A DNA stretch of 11,807 nucleotides from Lachnospiraceae bacterium (GCA_900767585.1 CAAFZP010000074.1:1-11807); one strand, 5' to 3'; shown: positions 1 to 7,104, numbered from the stretch's first letter. Notes: generated from the letters alone by a model not told the origin. Translations and numbers: made by a program.

Positions 1-225
1 AATAGATGCAACGATTTCCAGATGTCCGAGTTCTTCCGTTCCGATATCCGTCAGTACTGCCTGACACTCTTTGTATGGCATAGCGTACCGCTGGGACAGA
101 TAACGCATGGACGCGCCGAGTTCCCCGTCAGGGCCGCCGTATTGTGAAATTATCGCCTGTGCCAGCTTCGCATTTGTCTCCTTGATATTCACAGGACATT
201 GAAGTCTCTTTTCATAAATCCACAT
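1..225 (-). CDS. cotJC: CotJC spore coat protein, manganese catalase family (partial, C-terminus outside window)
   Basis: The first 75 residues of CotJC are read; the frame runs off the left edge, whereas the full protein is usually about 190 residues. CotJC is a ferritin-like, manganese-catalase-type protein of the inner spore coat. The start (MWIYEKRLQCPVNIK) and the GGPDGELGASMRYLSQRY block are typical of the family. Candidate metal ligands are Glu35 in GELGAS, and Glu65 and His68 in EELGHLE (ExxH). The ATG follows the TAA of cotJB directly (TAAATG), so the two are probably translationally coupled; the nearest Shine-Dalgarno-like AAGGAG lies rather far upstream, inside the end of cotJB. 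Identification is firm; catalase activity was not assessed and is only inferred from the family. Confidence 0.93.
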   Translation of the reverse strand, partial: MWIYEKRLQCPVNIKETNAKLAQAIISQYGGPDGELGASMRYLSQRYAMPYKECQAVLTDIGTEELGHLEIVASI

Positions 226-492
226 TTAACAACCACACGCTCCTTCCCAAGGCCATGGACCATCGATCCATACATTCCAATCGTCGCACGTATCCACATC
301 ATAACGGTTGAGCGGACCGTATTGCTTCACATAGTCAGACACTGCTTCGCACCGCATCATTTTGAAATGATTGTAGGCATCTATTGCTTCCCGGCAGTCC
401 GGATGTGTATCTAAAAATAAGGTAATATCATCGATCATAAAGGAAACCTGATCGATAAACTGCCGAAGCTCTGCTTTGCACATAGGTTTCAT
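226..492 (-). CDS. cotJB: CotJB spore coat protein
   Basis: This 88-residue protein has the usual CotJB length and the characteristic C-terminal block YDVDTCDDWNVWIDGPWPWEG, followed by a short Cys-Gly tail. CotJB is a small partner of CotJA and CotJC, deposited in the coat during sporulation; its biochemical role is unknown. The ATG at 492 is chosen over the one three codons later because an AGAGGGGG Shine-Dalgarno sequence overlapping the end of cotJA lies about 9 bases before it. It starts 6 bases after cotJA stops and ends immediately before cotJC starts, so the three form one tight operon. Confidence 0.93.
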   Translation of the reverse strand: MKPMCKAELRQFIDQVSFMIDDITLFLDTHPDCREAIDAYNHFKMMRCEAVSDYVKQYGPLNRYDVDTCDDWNVWIDGPWPWEGACGC

Positions 493-498
493 GATCCG

Positions 499-933
499 TT
501 ACCCCCTCTTCCCGCAGAAAATCAGATTTAAAGATGGAAAAGCTGTACCCTGACACAGTGCTGTCGCAGGGTCATACATTTCCTCCCATTTTTGCATTGG
601 AACATAGCCCATGCCAACCGGCATGTGACGCATATGTTCATTTGGATCTCCGCATCTACAGTTATTTCTGCGTGGAATGGATGCACACCCACAATCCGAT
701 TCCATCGGCATTTCCTTGCAGCCGCAATCCGGCATGGATGGTTTATTTCCGCAGCTGCAATCCGGCATGGATGGTTTATCGCCACAACCACAATCCGGCA
801 TGGATGGTTTCCGGTACATCGTATCGCCCGGCATCACACAACGACCGGGGCCCGAACATGGATAGCCGCCATTTGCGCCGCGCGGATTCATGCCACGGCC
901 TCTGCCGCAGCCATAATTTCTATAAGAATCCAA
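499..933 (-). CDS. cotJA: CotJA-family spore coat protein with a Cys-rich repeat extension
   Basis: The C-terminal 40 or so residues carry the CotJA core (MPVGMGYVPMQKWEEMYDP, then GTAFPSLNLIF). Bacillus CotJA is about 80 residues; this one is 144 because of an N-terminal extension. After a Gly/Arg/Asn-rich start comes a segment (residues 42-96) of five 11-residue units, each with one CxC pair (Cys48/50, 59/61, 70/72, 81/83, 92/94). There are 15 cysteines in all. The start is a TTG at 931-933, supported by AAGAGGT seven bases upstream; no ATG in frame is better placed. It is the first gene of cotJABC and lies behind a sigma-E-like promoter. The cysteines could crosslink the coat or bind metal; that is inference. 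Confidence 0.9.
   Translation of the reverse strand: MDSYRNYGCGRGRGMNPRGANGGYPCSGPGRCVMPGDTMYRKPSMPDCGCGDKPSMPDCSCGNKPSMPDCGCKEMPMESDCGCASIPRRNNCRCGDPNEHMRHMPVGMGYVPMQKWEEMYDPATALCQGTAFPSLNLIFCGKRG
646..810 (-). repeat. Five 33-bp tandem units inside cotJA (11-residue CxC repeats)
   Basis: Three units are nearly identical at DNA level: the 19-mer AATCCGGCATGGATGGTTT (plus strand) occurs at 726-744, 759-777 and 792-810, exactly 33 bp apart. They encode KPSMPDCGCGD, KPSMPDCSCGN and KPSMPDCGCKE. Two more units (MPMESDCGCAS and IPRRNNCRCGD) keep the length and CxC position but have diverged in DNA. The mix suggests recent expansion at one end of an older array. Confidence 0.9.
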
Positions 934-967
934 ACTGGTTACCTCTTACATTCTTTTTGTATACTTC

Positions 968-995
968 ATTGTATGTATTTGTGAGAAAAATGTGA
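968..995 (-). promoter_or_regulatory. Sigma-E-like promoter of cotJABC
   Basis: On the minus strand, TCACATT (989-995) is separated by 13 bases from CATACAAT (968-975). The latter matches the Bacillus sigma-E -10 consensus CATACAMT exactly, and the former matches the -35 KMATATT at six of seven positions. Transcription would start near 960, about 27 bases before the TTG of cotJA. Mother-cell sigma-E control is what is known for cotJ in Bacillus subtilis; its use here is inferred from the match. Confidence 0.75.
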
Positions 996-1010
996 AAACA
1001 GGAATATATC

Positions 1011-1039
1011 TTGCAAAGATTGGACAAACATACTAAAAT
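1011..1039 (+). promoter_or_regulatory. Probable sigma-A promoter of the flippase-like gene, with adjoining palindrome
   Basis: TTGCAA (1011-1016), a 17-base spacer and TAAAAT (1034-1039) form a reasonable vegetative promoter reading towards the gene at 1080. The perfect 12-bp palindrome AATAGCGCTATT (1037-1048) overlaps the end of the -10 box and covers the predicted start of transcription, where a repressor could act. Placement is by eye; other -35/-10 pairs are possible. Confidence 0.5.
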
Positions 1040-1079
1040 AGCGCTATTATCTTTTATTTCCATATAATGAGGGAACAAA

Positions 1080-2105
1080 ATGGACGATACACATCAGTCA
1101 GATAAAAATCAGAAAATGGTATTGAAAAGCATCGCAAAATGGTTGGTCATCTTTGCGCTGATTGCTTTTGTATGCTATAAAAATCAGGATCTGATGCAGG
1201 AAGCGTTGGAAGAAATCCAGATAACTCCTGTATGGAAACTGGTTGTGTGTCTGCTGCTTGGAAATCTGTATTTCATCGCGGAAGGCTGTATCATCAGTGA
1301 AATGACGAACACCTGTGACCATCGTTTATCTGTATGGCAAGGAATCACCTGTGCATACCTGTGTACATTTTTCCGGATTGCAACACTTGGAAGCGGAACC
1401 GGAGTCGCACAGCTTTATTATTATAATCTGCATGGCATCCGTGTGAGTACCGCAACCGGCATGTCCATCGCACAGTACACATTCCAGAAAATCACAATCG
1501 GAATCTTTGGTGTTGTGTCATTTATCCTTCTGATTGTAAGCGGGCACAGCGGCATCCGTAAATACGCATGGTATATGTTTGCCGGAGCAGTTGTAATTTC
1601 TTTGATCTGTCTGTTTTTATTTATATTAACGGTTTCCAAGAAATTCTCCGATCTGATCATGAAGCTGGCTCGAAAGCTTGTGAAACAAAAGAGTCGTCTG
1701 TATCCGCTGTTGGATAAAGCGCAGGTTTCCATCGACTATCTGCAGGAACAAGGGCGCATCGTATGGAAAGATAAGCGATTGTTTCTGACTGTCGTCGGTT
1801 TGGATTTCTTCAAATTCGCATGCTGGTATGCAATTCCGGGAATTTTCTTTGCCGGGAGTTATTCTGTCACAGTTGCAACCTGTCTGGGACTTACTGCTGT
1901 CTGCAACATGGTTGGCTGTGTCATGCTGGCACCATCCGGTGTCGGTACATTGGACTTTGTATTCGCGTTATTCTTCGCCTGTGTCATTCCGGACGGCGAT
2001 GCCGTGGCAGCCGCGCTTGTAATCTACCGGTTATTCACCTGGATCGTACCTTTCGTGATTGGACTGGTTCCGGCACTGGCAGTACGGAAGAAGGATGAGA
2101 AGTAA
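1080..2105 (+). CDS. Lysylphosphatidylglycerol synthase transmembrane / UPF0104 family flippase-like protein
   Basis: The 341-residue product is a polytopic membrane protein with about eight hydrophobic segments (near residues 20-33, 51-72, 88-105, 138-155, 165-184, 237-258, 262-284 and 291-331). It resembles the flippase half of MprF and stand-alone UPF0104/AglD-like proteins. Family-type landmarks are GSGTGVAQLYYYNLHGI (about 104-120), APSGVGTLDFVF (284-295) and the YR..TW segment near 316-321. There is no soluble aminoacyl-transferase domain, so it should not itself make lysyl-lipid; lipid or lipid-linked substrate translocation is inference. The ATG is preceded by GAGGG at good spacing. 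It is a single-gene unit, divergent from cotJ and convergent with the serine dehydratase genes. Confidence 0.8.
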   Translation: MDDTHQSDKNQKMVLKSIAKWLVIFALIAFVCYKNQDLMQEALEEIQITPVWKLVVCLLLGNLYFIAEGCIISEMTNTCDHRLSVWQGITCAYLCTFFRIATLGSGTGVAQLYYYNLHGIRVSTATGMSIAQYTFQKITIGIFGVVSFILLIVSGHSGIRKYAWYMFAGAVVISLICLFLFILTVSKKFSDLIMKLARKLVKQKSRLYPLLDKAQVSIDYLQEQGRIVWKDKRLFLTVVGLDFFKFACWYAIPGIFFAGSYSVTVATCLGLTAVCNMVGCVMLAPSGVGTLDFVFALFFACVIPDGDAVAAALVIYRLFTWIVPFVIGLVPALAVRKKDEK

Positions 2106-2127
2106 ACTAAATATGATTGTTTTTTCA

Positions 2128-2161
2128 CAAGTGGTGGCAAATTGTCACCACTTGATTTTTT
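2128..2161 (+). terminator. Rho-independent terminator of the flippase-like gene
   Basis: A CAAGTGGTG / CACCACTTG stem, extended inward by a G-T pair and a few A-T/G-C pairs, is followed by A and six Ts on the plus strand. It lies 22 bases after the TAA. On the minus strand the hairpin is followed by A-rich sequence, not a T tract, so it should work poorly as an intrinsic terminator for sdaAA. Confidence 0.85.
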
Positions 2162-2165
2162 ATCT

Positions 2166-3032
2166 TTATAAACTCTTTCCTATTTGAAGCGCGGTTGGGG
2201 TGGTCGCAAGACCTCCCTGACCCGTTTCTTTTATGTCCGGAGACATTTCATTTCCGATTCTACGCATCGCATCAATCACTTCATCCACCGGAATCGCACT
2301 CTTAATCCCTGCCAAAGACAACTGTGCCGCGCTTACTGCATTGACAGCTCCTGCAACATTCCGTTTCACACAAGGTACTTCCACCAGTCCACAGACGGGA
2401 TCACATGCAAGTCCGAGCATATTTTTAAGCGCCAGCGCAGCCGCATTTGCGATCATCGCATTCGTGCCACCCTGCAGGAAGCATAACCCTGCCGCTGCCA
2501 TCGCAGATGCAGAACCGATCTCTGCCTGACAGCCACCAGACGCCCCGGCGATCGAAGCATTTTCCGCAATGACGGCACCTACCCCTGCGGAAATGTACAT
2601 CGCCGCCACCATCTGTTCTTCTGTGCATGCAAGCTTCTCCTGCGCCGTCAGGAACACCGCCGGGATCACGCCGCACGAACCGGCGGTCGGTGCCGCAACG
2701 ATCCTTCGCATGCACGCATTTCCCTCCGCCATCTTGATTGCCTTCTCCATCACCAGACCTAAGAAGTCACCACAGAGATTCTTCCCTGCCTCGTTATATG
2801 CGCGAAGTTTCTCGCCATCGCCGCCAACCAGACCGGATGCTGACGTAAGCTTCGCATCGTAGGTTGCATCCGCATGACGCATCGCCTCATACATGCTCTG
2901 CATCTTCGCATAGGAAGCTTCCTGCGTCACGGCGCGTTCTTCCATATCCGCACGTTCGATTACCTGCGCAAACGTCATCTGTTCTTTCTCGCACAATTCC
3001 AATATATCCTGAATTGAATGATACGTTATCAT
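2166..3032 (-). CDS. sdaAA: L-serine ammonia-lyase, iron-sulfur-dependent, subunit alpha
   Basis: This 288-residue alpha subunit of the oxygen-sensitive L-serine dehydratase converts L-serine to pyruvate and ammonia in the cytoplasm using a 4Fe-4S cluster. Three cysteines match the cluster ligands of the family in spacing: Cys168 in GASGGCQAEIG, then Cys210 and Cys221 in CDPVCGLVEVPC (intervals 42 and 11, as recalled for single-chain type 2 enzymes). Other signatures are PTAGSCGVIPAV (115-126) and the C-terminal GQGGLATTPTA. The ATG overlaps the stop of sdaAB by 4 bases (ATGA), the usual coupling of the two subunits. No clear terminator follows on this strand. Confidence 0.95.
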   Translation of the reverse strand: MITYHSIQDILELCEKEQMTFAQVIERADMEERAVTQEASYAKMQSMYEAMRHADATYDAKLTSASGLVGGDGEKLRAYNEAGKNLCGDFLGLVMEKAIKMAEGNACMRRIVAAPTAGSCGVIPAVFLTAQEKLACTEEQMVAAMYISAGVGAVIAENASIAGASGGCQAEIGSASAMAAAGLCFLQGGTNAMIANAAALALKNMLGLACDPVCGLVEVPCVKRNVAGAVNAVSAAQLSLAGIKSAIPVDEVIDAMRRIGNEMSPDIKETGQGGLATTPTALQIGKSL

Positions 3033-3721
3033 CTTGCAGTTCCTCCCTTATCCATAGCTTCCGTATCGTGTCCGAGATACGTGACCTTCTTCACACCCTC
3101 GACCTTCTTCAACCAGTCAATTCCCTCCTTCGGAATCTCCTGATCGCATTCCACGACCATAACCGCCTCTCCGCCACGGCTAGAGCGGTACAACTGCATG
3201 TACGCAATGTTCACGCCTTTGTGCGAAAGCATTGACGTCACCTCCGCCACGTGTCCCGGCTGATCCTGATTGTGTACGACAAGCGTCGGATAATCGCCGG
3301 AGAAATTCGTCTCGATTCCATCGATCTCGGCAATGTTGATCCGGGAGCCACCCAGCGACTGCCCGATGATCTCCAGGCTTCTGCCATCCTGTCCCTGCAG
3401 AAAAAGCTGCGCCGTGTTCGGGTGTGCTTCCTTTAACTGTGCCTCTCCGAATTCGATGTGCATGCCCTGTTCTTCGGCAAGCGTAAGCGCCTGCGGAATC
3501 CGCGCATCGTCCGGCTGCATCCCAAGCAGCCCAGCCACAAGCGCCTTCCGCGTACCATGTCCTTTTCCGGTCGTCAGAAAGCTCCCATATAATAAAATAC
3601 GTGCGGAGACCGGCTGTTCGCCCAGCAGCTTCCGGCTGATATATCCTATTTTTACAGCTCCTGCGGTATGGGAGCTCGATGGTCCGACCATCACAGGTCC
3701 TACGACATCAAATATATTCAT
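3029..3721 (-). CDS. sdaAB: L-serine ammonia-lyase, iron-sulfur-dependent, subunit beta
   Basis: The 230-residue beta subunit begins MNIFDVVGPVMVGPSSSHTAG, the canonical start, and ends with an ACT domain (about 145-217, starting TLVVHNQDQPGHVAEVTSML) that is usually a small-ligand or subunit-interaction module. The ATG at 3721 is preferred over one six codons upstream (3739): the downstream start has AAGAGAG at a suitable distance and matches the family N-terminus, while the upstream one has no Shine-Dalgarno. It forms an operon with sdaAA. Upstream, TTGACA (3770-3775) is the best -35 candidate, but the nearest CATAAT (3744-3749) is 20 bases away, so the promoter is uncertain. A terminator at 3792-3847 separates this operon from the CotH gene. 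Confidence 0.95.
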   Translation of the reverse strand: MNIFDVVGPVMVGPSSSHTAGAVKIGYISRKLLGEQPVSARILLYGSFLTTGKGHGTRKALVAGLLGMQPDDARIPQALTLAEEQGMHIEFGEAQLKEAHPNTAQLFLQGQDGRSLEIIGQSLGGSRINIAEIDGIETNFSGDYPTLVVHNQDQPGHVAEVTSMLSHKGVNIAYMQLYRSSRGGEAVMVVECDQEIPKEGIDWLKKVEGVKKVTYLGHDTEAMDKGGTAR

Positions 3722-3791
3722 TGTTTCACTCTCTTTCATCTGTATTATGAGATTTCTGCCTTCAAATTATGTCAAACATACAATACAAACT

Positions 3792-3847
3792 AAAAAAAAT
3801 CAACCGGAAACGACTGGTCTTTTCATTCACAGTTTTTCCGGTTGATT
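3792..3847 (-). terminator. Strong rho-independent terminator after the VTC-DUF4956-CotH operon
   Basis: On the minus strand a 13-bp stem (AATCAACCGGAAA with TTTCCGGTTGATT, 3835-3847 and 3798-3810) encloses a second ACTG/CAGT pairing and is followed by eight Ts (3792-3799). It isolates the sdaAB-sdaAA unit from the operon upstream. Confidence 0.9.
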
Positions 3848-3900
3848 CACTTAAATTGTTGCTTTAATTTACATCCTGAACTTTTCTATTATAAGTTTGA

Positions 3901-4002
3901 TTATTCCGACATATCCGGTCGCTCACCGTTACCCGGCATCTGTCCACCGTTCTAATCCGACATATCCGACCTGTCACCATCGCCCGGTGTACCGCCGCCA
4001 TG
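3901..4002 (-). repeat. Two divergent 51-bp tandem units at the end of the CotH gene, each ending in a stop codon
   Basis: Unit 1 (3952-4002) encodes HGGGTPGDGDRSDMSD and then TAG. Unit 2 (3901-3951) follows in the same frame and encodes NGGQMPGNGERPDMSE and then TAA. By hand count 33 of 51 bases match, including GATATGTCGGA near both ends. The second unit is downstream of the annotated stop, so it is translated only if TAG is read through. Confidence 0.8.
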
Positions 4003-5640
4003 TCCCATGCTTCCCATATCCGTAAGGGAAATGGAAGAGGCATCGATGAGTGTGGAATCGTCTTCCTGCTGCCCGTCACTTGTAGATGGAATCGTGCCAT
4101 CTAACTGTCCGCGGATGCTCTCTGCCCGAAGCAGGCAGAACGATTTCAACGTATCCACGCCTGTTTCAAACTCATCGTAAGTACAGAATTTCGTCGGATC
4201 CTGCTCCACATAAGAAGCAATCAGGTTCTCCGTCTCTGTAATCAGATTCTCGAAATATCCACTTTCAAAATACTCAGAGATAAATGTATCAAAATACGTG
4301 TGATACAGTTCCGTGTAGTTCTCATCTGCAAAGATCCACGCAAGCATTGGTCGGGAATCTACCGTTCCACCGGAGACCGGTGTATCGATCGGATAGTTCA
4401 CCATCTGCGTTGCCGAATCGCTACCTCCGCCACCCGCTGAGAATCCGCCAAAGGCGAGATTGTAATCCCACGGAATCATTGAAAACTGTCCATCTTCTTC
4501 GTACAGATAGTAATTGTGGATCATCGAACCGGTATAGCTATCGAAGTTGCAGACGAAATTGTGTACGACGAAGTAACGTATCACCTCATCTACATTTACC
4601 ACATCTTCAATGTCTGAATTCTCGTTCAAAGACTTCAGTGAAGCGATCAGCCGGTCTTTATCCTCATCGGTAATATCCGTCTTGGCGTTATCGAAGATAT
4701 TGCTGTAGCTGCTATATTCATCATCTGAATAGATGAGCGACACGTCATCACTTCCCATGCCGCCACCCGGTTTCTGCATCTTCTGACCATCAGACTCCGT
4801 ACCTGCCGGCGGTTCCATCTTCTGTCCACCCGCGGAATCTCCATCCGGCGGCTGCATTCCCTGTCCATTCGAAGAATCTCCATCCGGTCTCTGCATTCCC
4901 TGTCCACCTGTGAATTTTCCATCTGTGGTCGCATCACTGTCACTGGCTGTATCCTCGCCAAAGAATTGCTCTGCCAGTTCCGTCTCCGAGATATCCGCAC
5001 CATTTCCACGGCCGCCGCCCATCGACTGACTATCCGGCTTATAAAGTTCTCCATAGGAAGTGCCGTAGTTTCGCTCTAAGAAGCTGTCTTCCACGCCTTC
5101 TACCGCGAGATACAAGCCCCACGCTTCACCATTGACTGTGATCCAGACATAGCTGCAAAGCGGCGCATCCACGCCCATATACCCCATCATCTGGTAGCAA
5201 AGGTAATCCTTCATGTATGTATTATCCTGAATGATATTGTTGAGTGATAATTTATCCAGACCATGATAGCTTTTGCCGCTGTCATAATGATCGAACTCTA
5301 TCTTGAAGCTGTACCGGTCATTGCCATATGCGGCAACCGAGCTTAGGGATGTATTGCCCTTTGCGCGGATCGCAACATTTTTATAGGCTTCGTTGTCGAT
5401 CACAACTGCGCAGGACACATATACCTCGTCCTCACAGCCATCGACAAAGGAATCCCAATCGTCCATCATAATATCGATTGTATGCACCTTCGATGTATCA
5501 AACAGCTTCTTCTCATATCCCATCGTGATTGGAAACTTATTCACGCCCAGACTTTCCGCATTGCAGAATACGACGGTGATCAGAATCGTAAATATCAAAA
5601 TGATGCAGCAAATCTTGTCAATATGTTTGCTAGTCGACAT
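3952..5640 (-). CDS. CotH-family kinase-like secreted protein with Gly-Gln-Met-Pro repeats
   Basis: This 562-residue protein has an N-terminal hydrophobic segment (9-26) ending near CNAES, a signal peptide or anchor without a good lipobox. The CotH kinase domain follows in two parts. Residues 40-202 include IRAKGNTS and NNIIQDNTYMKDYLCYQ. Residues about 298-510 include NFDSYTGSMIHNYYLYE (365-381) and IPWDYNLAFG (389-398), which hold the likely catalytic Asp and metal-binding Asp. CotH proteins are atypical kinases that phosphorylate coat proteins in Bacillus; the substrate here is unknown. Between the parts is an acidic, repetitive insert (203-297). The tail after 515 is low complexity and ends in TAG, with a related repeat beyond it. 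The ATG has AGGAGG seven bases upstream. It is third in the operon, 35 bases after the DUF4956 gene. A vegetative surface role is as likely as a spore role. Confidence 0.88.
   Translation of the reverse strand: MSTSKHIDKICCIILIFTILITVVFCNAESLGVNKFPITMGYEKKLFDTSKVHTIDIMMDDWDSFVDGCEDEVYVSCAVVIDNEAYKNVAIRAKGNTSLSSVAAYGNDRYSFKIEFDHYDSGKSYHGLDKLSLNNIIQDNTYMKDYLCYQMMGYMGVDAPLCSYVWITVNGEAWGLYLAVEGVEDSFLERNYGTSYGELYKPDSQSMGGGRGNGADISETELAEQFFGEDTASDSDATTDGKFTGGQGMQRPDGDSSNGQGMQPPDGDSAGGQKMEPPAGTESDGQKMQKPGGGMGSDDVSLIYSDDEYSSYSNIFDNAKTDITDEDKDRLIASLKSLNENSDIEDVVNVDEVIRYFVVHNFVCNFDSYTGSMIHNYYLYEEDGQFSMIPWDYNLAFGGFSAGGGGSDSATQMVNYPIDTPVSGGTVDSRPMLAWIFADENYTELYHTYFDTFISEYFESGYFENLITETENLIASYVEQDPTKFCTYDEFETGVDTLKSFCLLRAESIRGQLDGTIPSTSDGQQEDDSTLIDASSISLTDMGSMGHGGGTPGDGDRSDMSD
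4753..4908 (-). repeat. Four 13-residue (39-bp) repeats in the CotH insert
   Basis: Residues 245-296 form four units in strict register: GGQGMQRPDGDSS, NGQGMQPPDGDSA, GGQKMEPPAGTES and DGQKMQKPGGGMG. The common pattern is GQ-(G/K)-M-(Q/E)-x-P-x-G. They lie in a region with no obvious fold, between the two parts of the kinase-like domain. Confidence 0.9.
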
Positions 5641-5675
5641 CGCATCACCTCCTAGTTCTTTCTTTCATGCGTTGC

Positions 5676-6344
5676 CTACAAATACTCTCCGTTGAAGCTG
5701 ACAAGCGATGCACTGCTCACGCCGTCCATCTCGGACAAAATATTTACGAAGTCCGCATTGTCATCCTTCATGCGCACCTCCAGATTCAGCTCCACATGTC
5801 CCGGCTGTGCAACCTTGCTTTTGACTACGCATTTTTTTACCTGCTTCTCCATGAACTCACGCACCTTCACCTCGCTGTCGTGTCCATCGCACTGCACGAT
5901 CAGAATGTATGGATGTACATGTGATTTCCGGTTGACAAACACAAGAAGCATCACACCAATGAAAATACTTCCGATCAGTGCAAGTGGAAGCATACCTGCC
6001 GCAAGCACAATACCGACCGCAATCGACCAGAATAAAAATGCAATATCAAGCGGATCTTTGATTGCCGCACGGAAACGCACGATGGAAAGTGCACCGACCA
6101 TACCAAGTGATAACACCACGTTCGAGGTTACCGCCAAGATCACGACAGTTGTGATCATCGTGAGTGCGACCAGCGTCACACCGAATCCCGGCGCATACAT
6201 CACACCGGAGTATGTTTTCTTATAAACAAAGAAAATAAACATACCAATTCCAAATGCAAGCACCAGCGCGATCACCATATCCAGAATACTCACGCTCGTT
6301 ATATTCTCCAAAAAACTTGACTTAAAAACATCTCCAAATCCCAT
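5676..6344 (-). CDS. DUF4956 domain membrane protein
   Basis: The 222-residue product has four to five membrane segments (about 19-40, 54-74, 76-90, 100-120, 122-137) and a cytoplasmic C-terminal domain (about 145-222) of mixed alpha-beta look. The block GMVGALSIVRFRAAIKDPLD (81-100) is the conserved core of DUF4956. No biochemical function is established; DUF4956 genes commonly sit next to VTC-domain and CotH genes (recalled from genome annotations), as here. The start at 6344 is chosen because AAGGAGG lies at ideal distance; the upstream in-frame ATG at 6377 lacks a site and would add a basic MRMTGRKRRNP. It begins 47 bases after the VTC gene stops. A role in moving or anchoring the polymer made by the VTC protein is speculation. 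Confidence 0.88.
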   Translation of the reverse strand: MGFGDVFKSSFLENITSVSILDMVIALVLAFGIGMFIFFVYKKTYSGVMYAPGFGVTLVALTMITTVVILAVTSNVVLSLGMVGALSIVRFRAAIKDPLDIAFLFWSIAVGIVLAAGMLPLALIGSIFIGVMLLVFVNRKSHVHPYILIVQCDGHDSEVKVREFMEKQVKKCVVKSKVAQPGHVELNLEVRMKDDNADFVNILSEMDGVSSASLVSFNGEYL

Positions 6345-6391
6345 AGGGTTCCTCCTTTTTCTTCCTGTCATTCTCATTTTATCTGTTGTTT

Positions 6392-7072
6392 CTAACCGGC
6401 ATATTCATATGCCCGGCACGCAGCATATTTCGAGAAGCTCTGTGTGCCCTGATTTCCAAGCTGGACTGCACTGCGGATACAATCCGGCAGGTATGCGTCC
6501 CATTTCACTTCGAGAATCCGGTGATTCTCGATAATCGGAAGCGTGACACATTCTGCATTCAGGAAATCCAATTCATACATGCCGGTTCGTATATCGTAGT
6601 CCATCGTCACCCGCACATTTCCGGGCGCATAGGTAAATGCTTCCCGCGTATAATCGACGATCGTCTTCGGTCGCAAGCCCTGATTCACAAGCTTCGTGTA
6701 GAATTCCCGCAGTAACGGTTCTTCTGACTCCTGCAGCCACGCGACATCGCCGCGCAGAATCTGCGTCACCTGTTCTGCTGTTACCTGCACACTCTGTTTG
6801 CAGGATAGTCCATTGATCTTCGATTTCTTCTCCAGATGGATCACGGATGTATCGCCATCATAATAACGCAGGCGGTACTTCTCCCTGCAGTTCACGCCGT
6901 TGATTTTCTCCATAAACACTTTATCGTACAGATTGTCAAAATACAGGCTGCGAATGTGATATTTCCCATGATCGCCGTGTGCATCTGCATGGGCGACAGC
7001 GTTCAAGCGTCCGCGCAGGCAAAGCATATCGCCATAAGTTATCTCATGTTTTAGTTCGTGTCTGTAATTCAT
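6392..7072 (-). CDS. VTC-domain polyphosphate polymerase family protein
   Basis: This 226-residue soluble protein matches the bacterial VTC domain, related to the catalytic domain of yeast Vtc4, which makes polyphosphate from ATP inside a beta-tunnel lined by basic residues. The expected basic and acidic positions are visible: YRHELKHEI at the start (Lys8), IRSLYFDN (Arg41), REKYRLRYY (Arg63, Arg67, Arg69), HLEKKSK (Glu81, Lys82, Lys83), VRVTMDYD (Arg154), ILEVKWD (Glu188, Lys190) and SFSKYAACR (Lys215). No SPX domain or membrane segment is present, so it probably works with the membrane protein encoded next. The ATG has GGAGGTGA four bases upstream. It is the first gene of the operon, behind a direct-repeat promoter. 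The exact polymer is not proven by sequence. Confidence 0.9.
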   Translation of the reverse strand: MNYRHELKHEITYGDMLCLRGRLNAVAHADAHGDHGKYHIRSLYFDNLYDKVFMEKINGVNCREKYRLRYYDGDTSVIHLEKKSKINGLSCKQSVQVTAEQVTQILRGDVAWLQESEEPLLREFYTKLVNQGLRPKTIVDYTREAFTYAPGNVRVTMDYDIRTGMYELDFLNAECVTLPIIENHRILEVKWDAYLPDCIRSAVQLGNQGTQSFSKYAACRAYEYAG

Positions 7073-7104
7073 AGTCTCACCTCCCGATCTTATCTCATAT
7101 CGTT

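Noticed and set aside
712..810. Three near-identical 33-bp repeats that could be taken for a short CRISPR-like array
   Set aside because: The repeats are contiguous, keep the reading frame of cotJA and encode a peptide repeat; there are no unrelated spacers.
534..995. Plus-strand frames of 130 and 153 residues across cotJA
   Set aside because: They mirror the repetitive cotJA gene in other frames, lack ribosome sites and have no family resemblance.
2128..2161. Use of the same hairpin as terminator for sdaAA on the minus strand
   Set aside because: The minus-strand sequence after the stem is A-rich, without a T tract.
2425..2715. 96-residue minus-strand frame inside sdaAA
   Set aside because: It is an out-of-frame shadow of sdaAA, which has conserved cysteine ligands in the other frame.
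3744..3775. TTGACA with CATAAT as a definite promoter for sdaAB
   Set aside because: The 20-base spacing is poor and no better -10 pairs with the TTGACA; it is mentioned only as a possibility under sdaAB.
3864..4100. 78-residue minus-strand frame overlapping the end of the CotH gene
   Set aside because: It is an alternative frame of the low-complexity tail, with no ribosome site and no recognisable domain.
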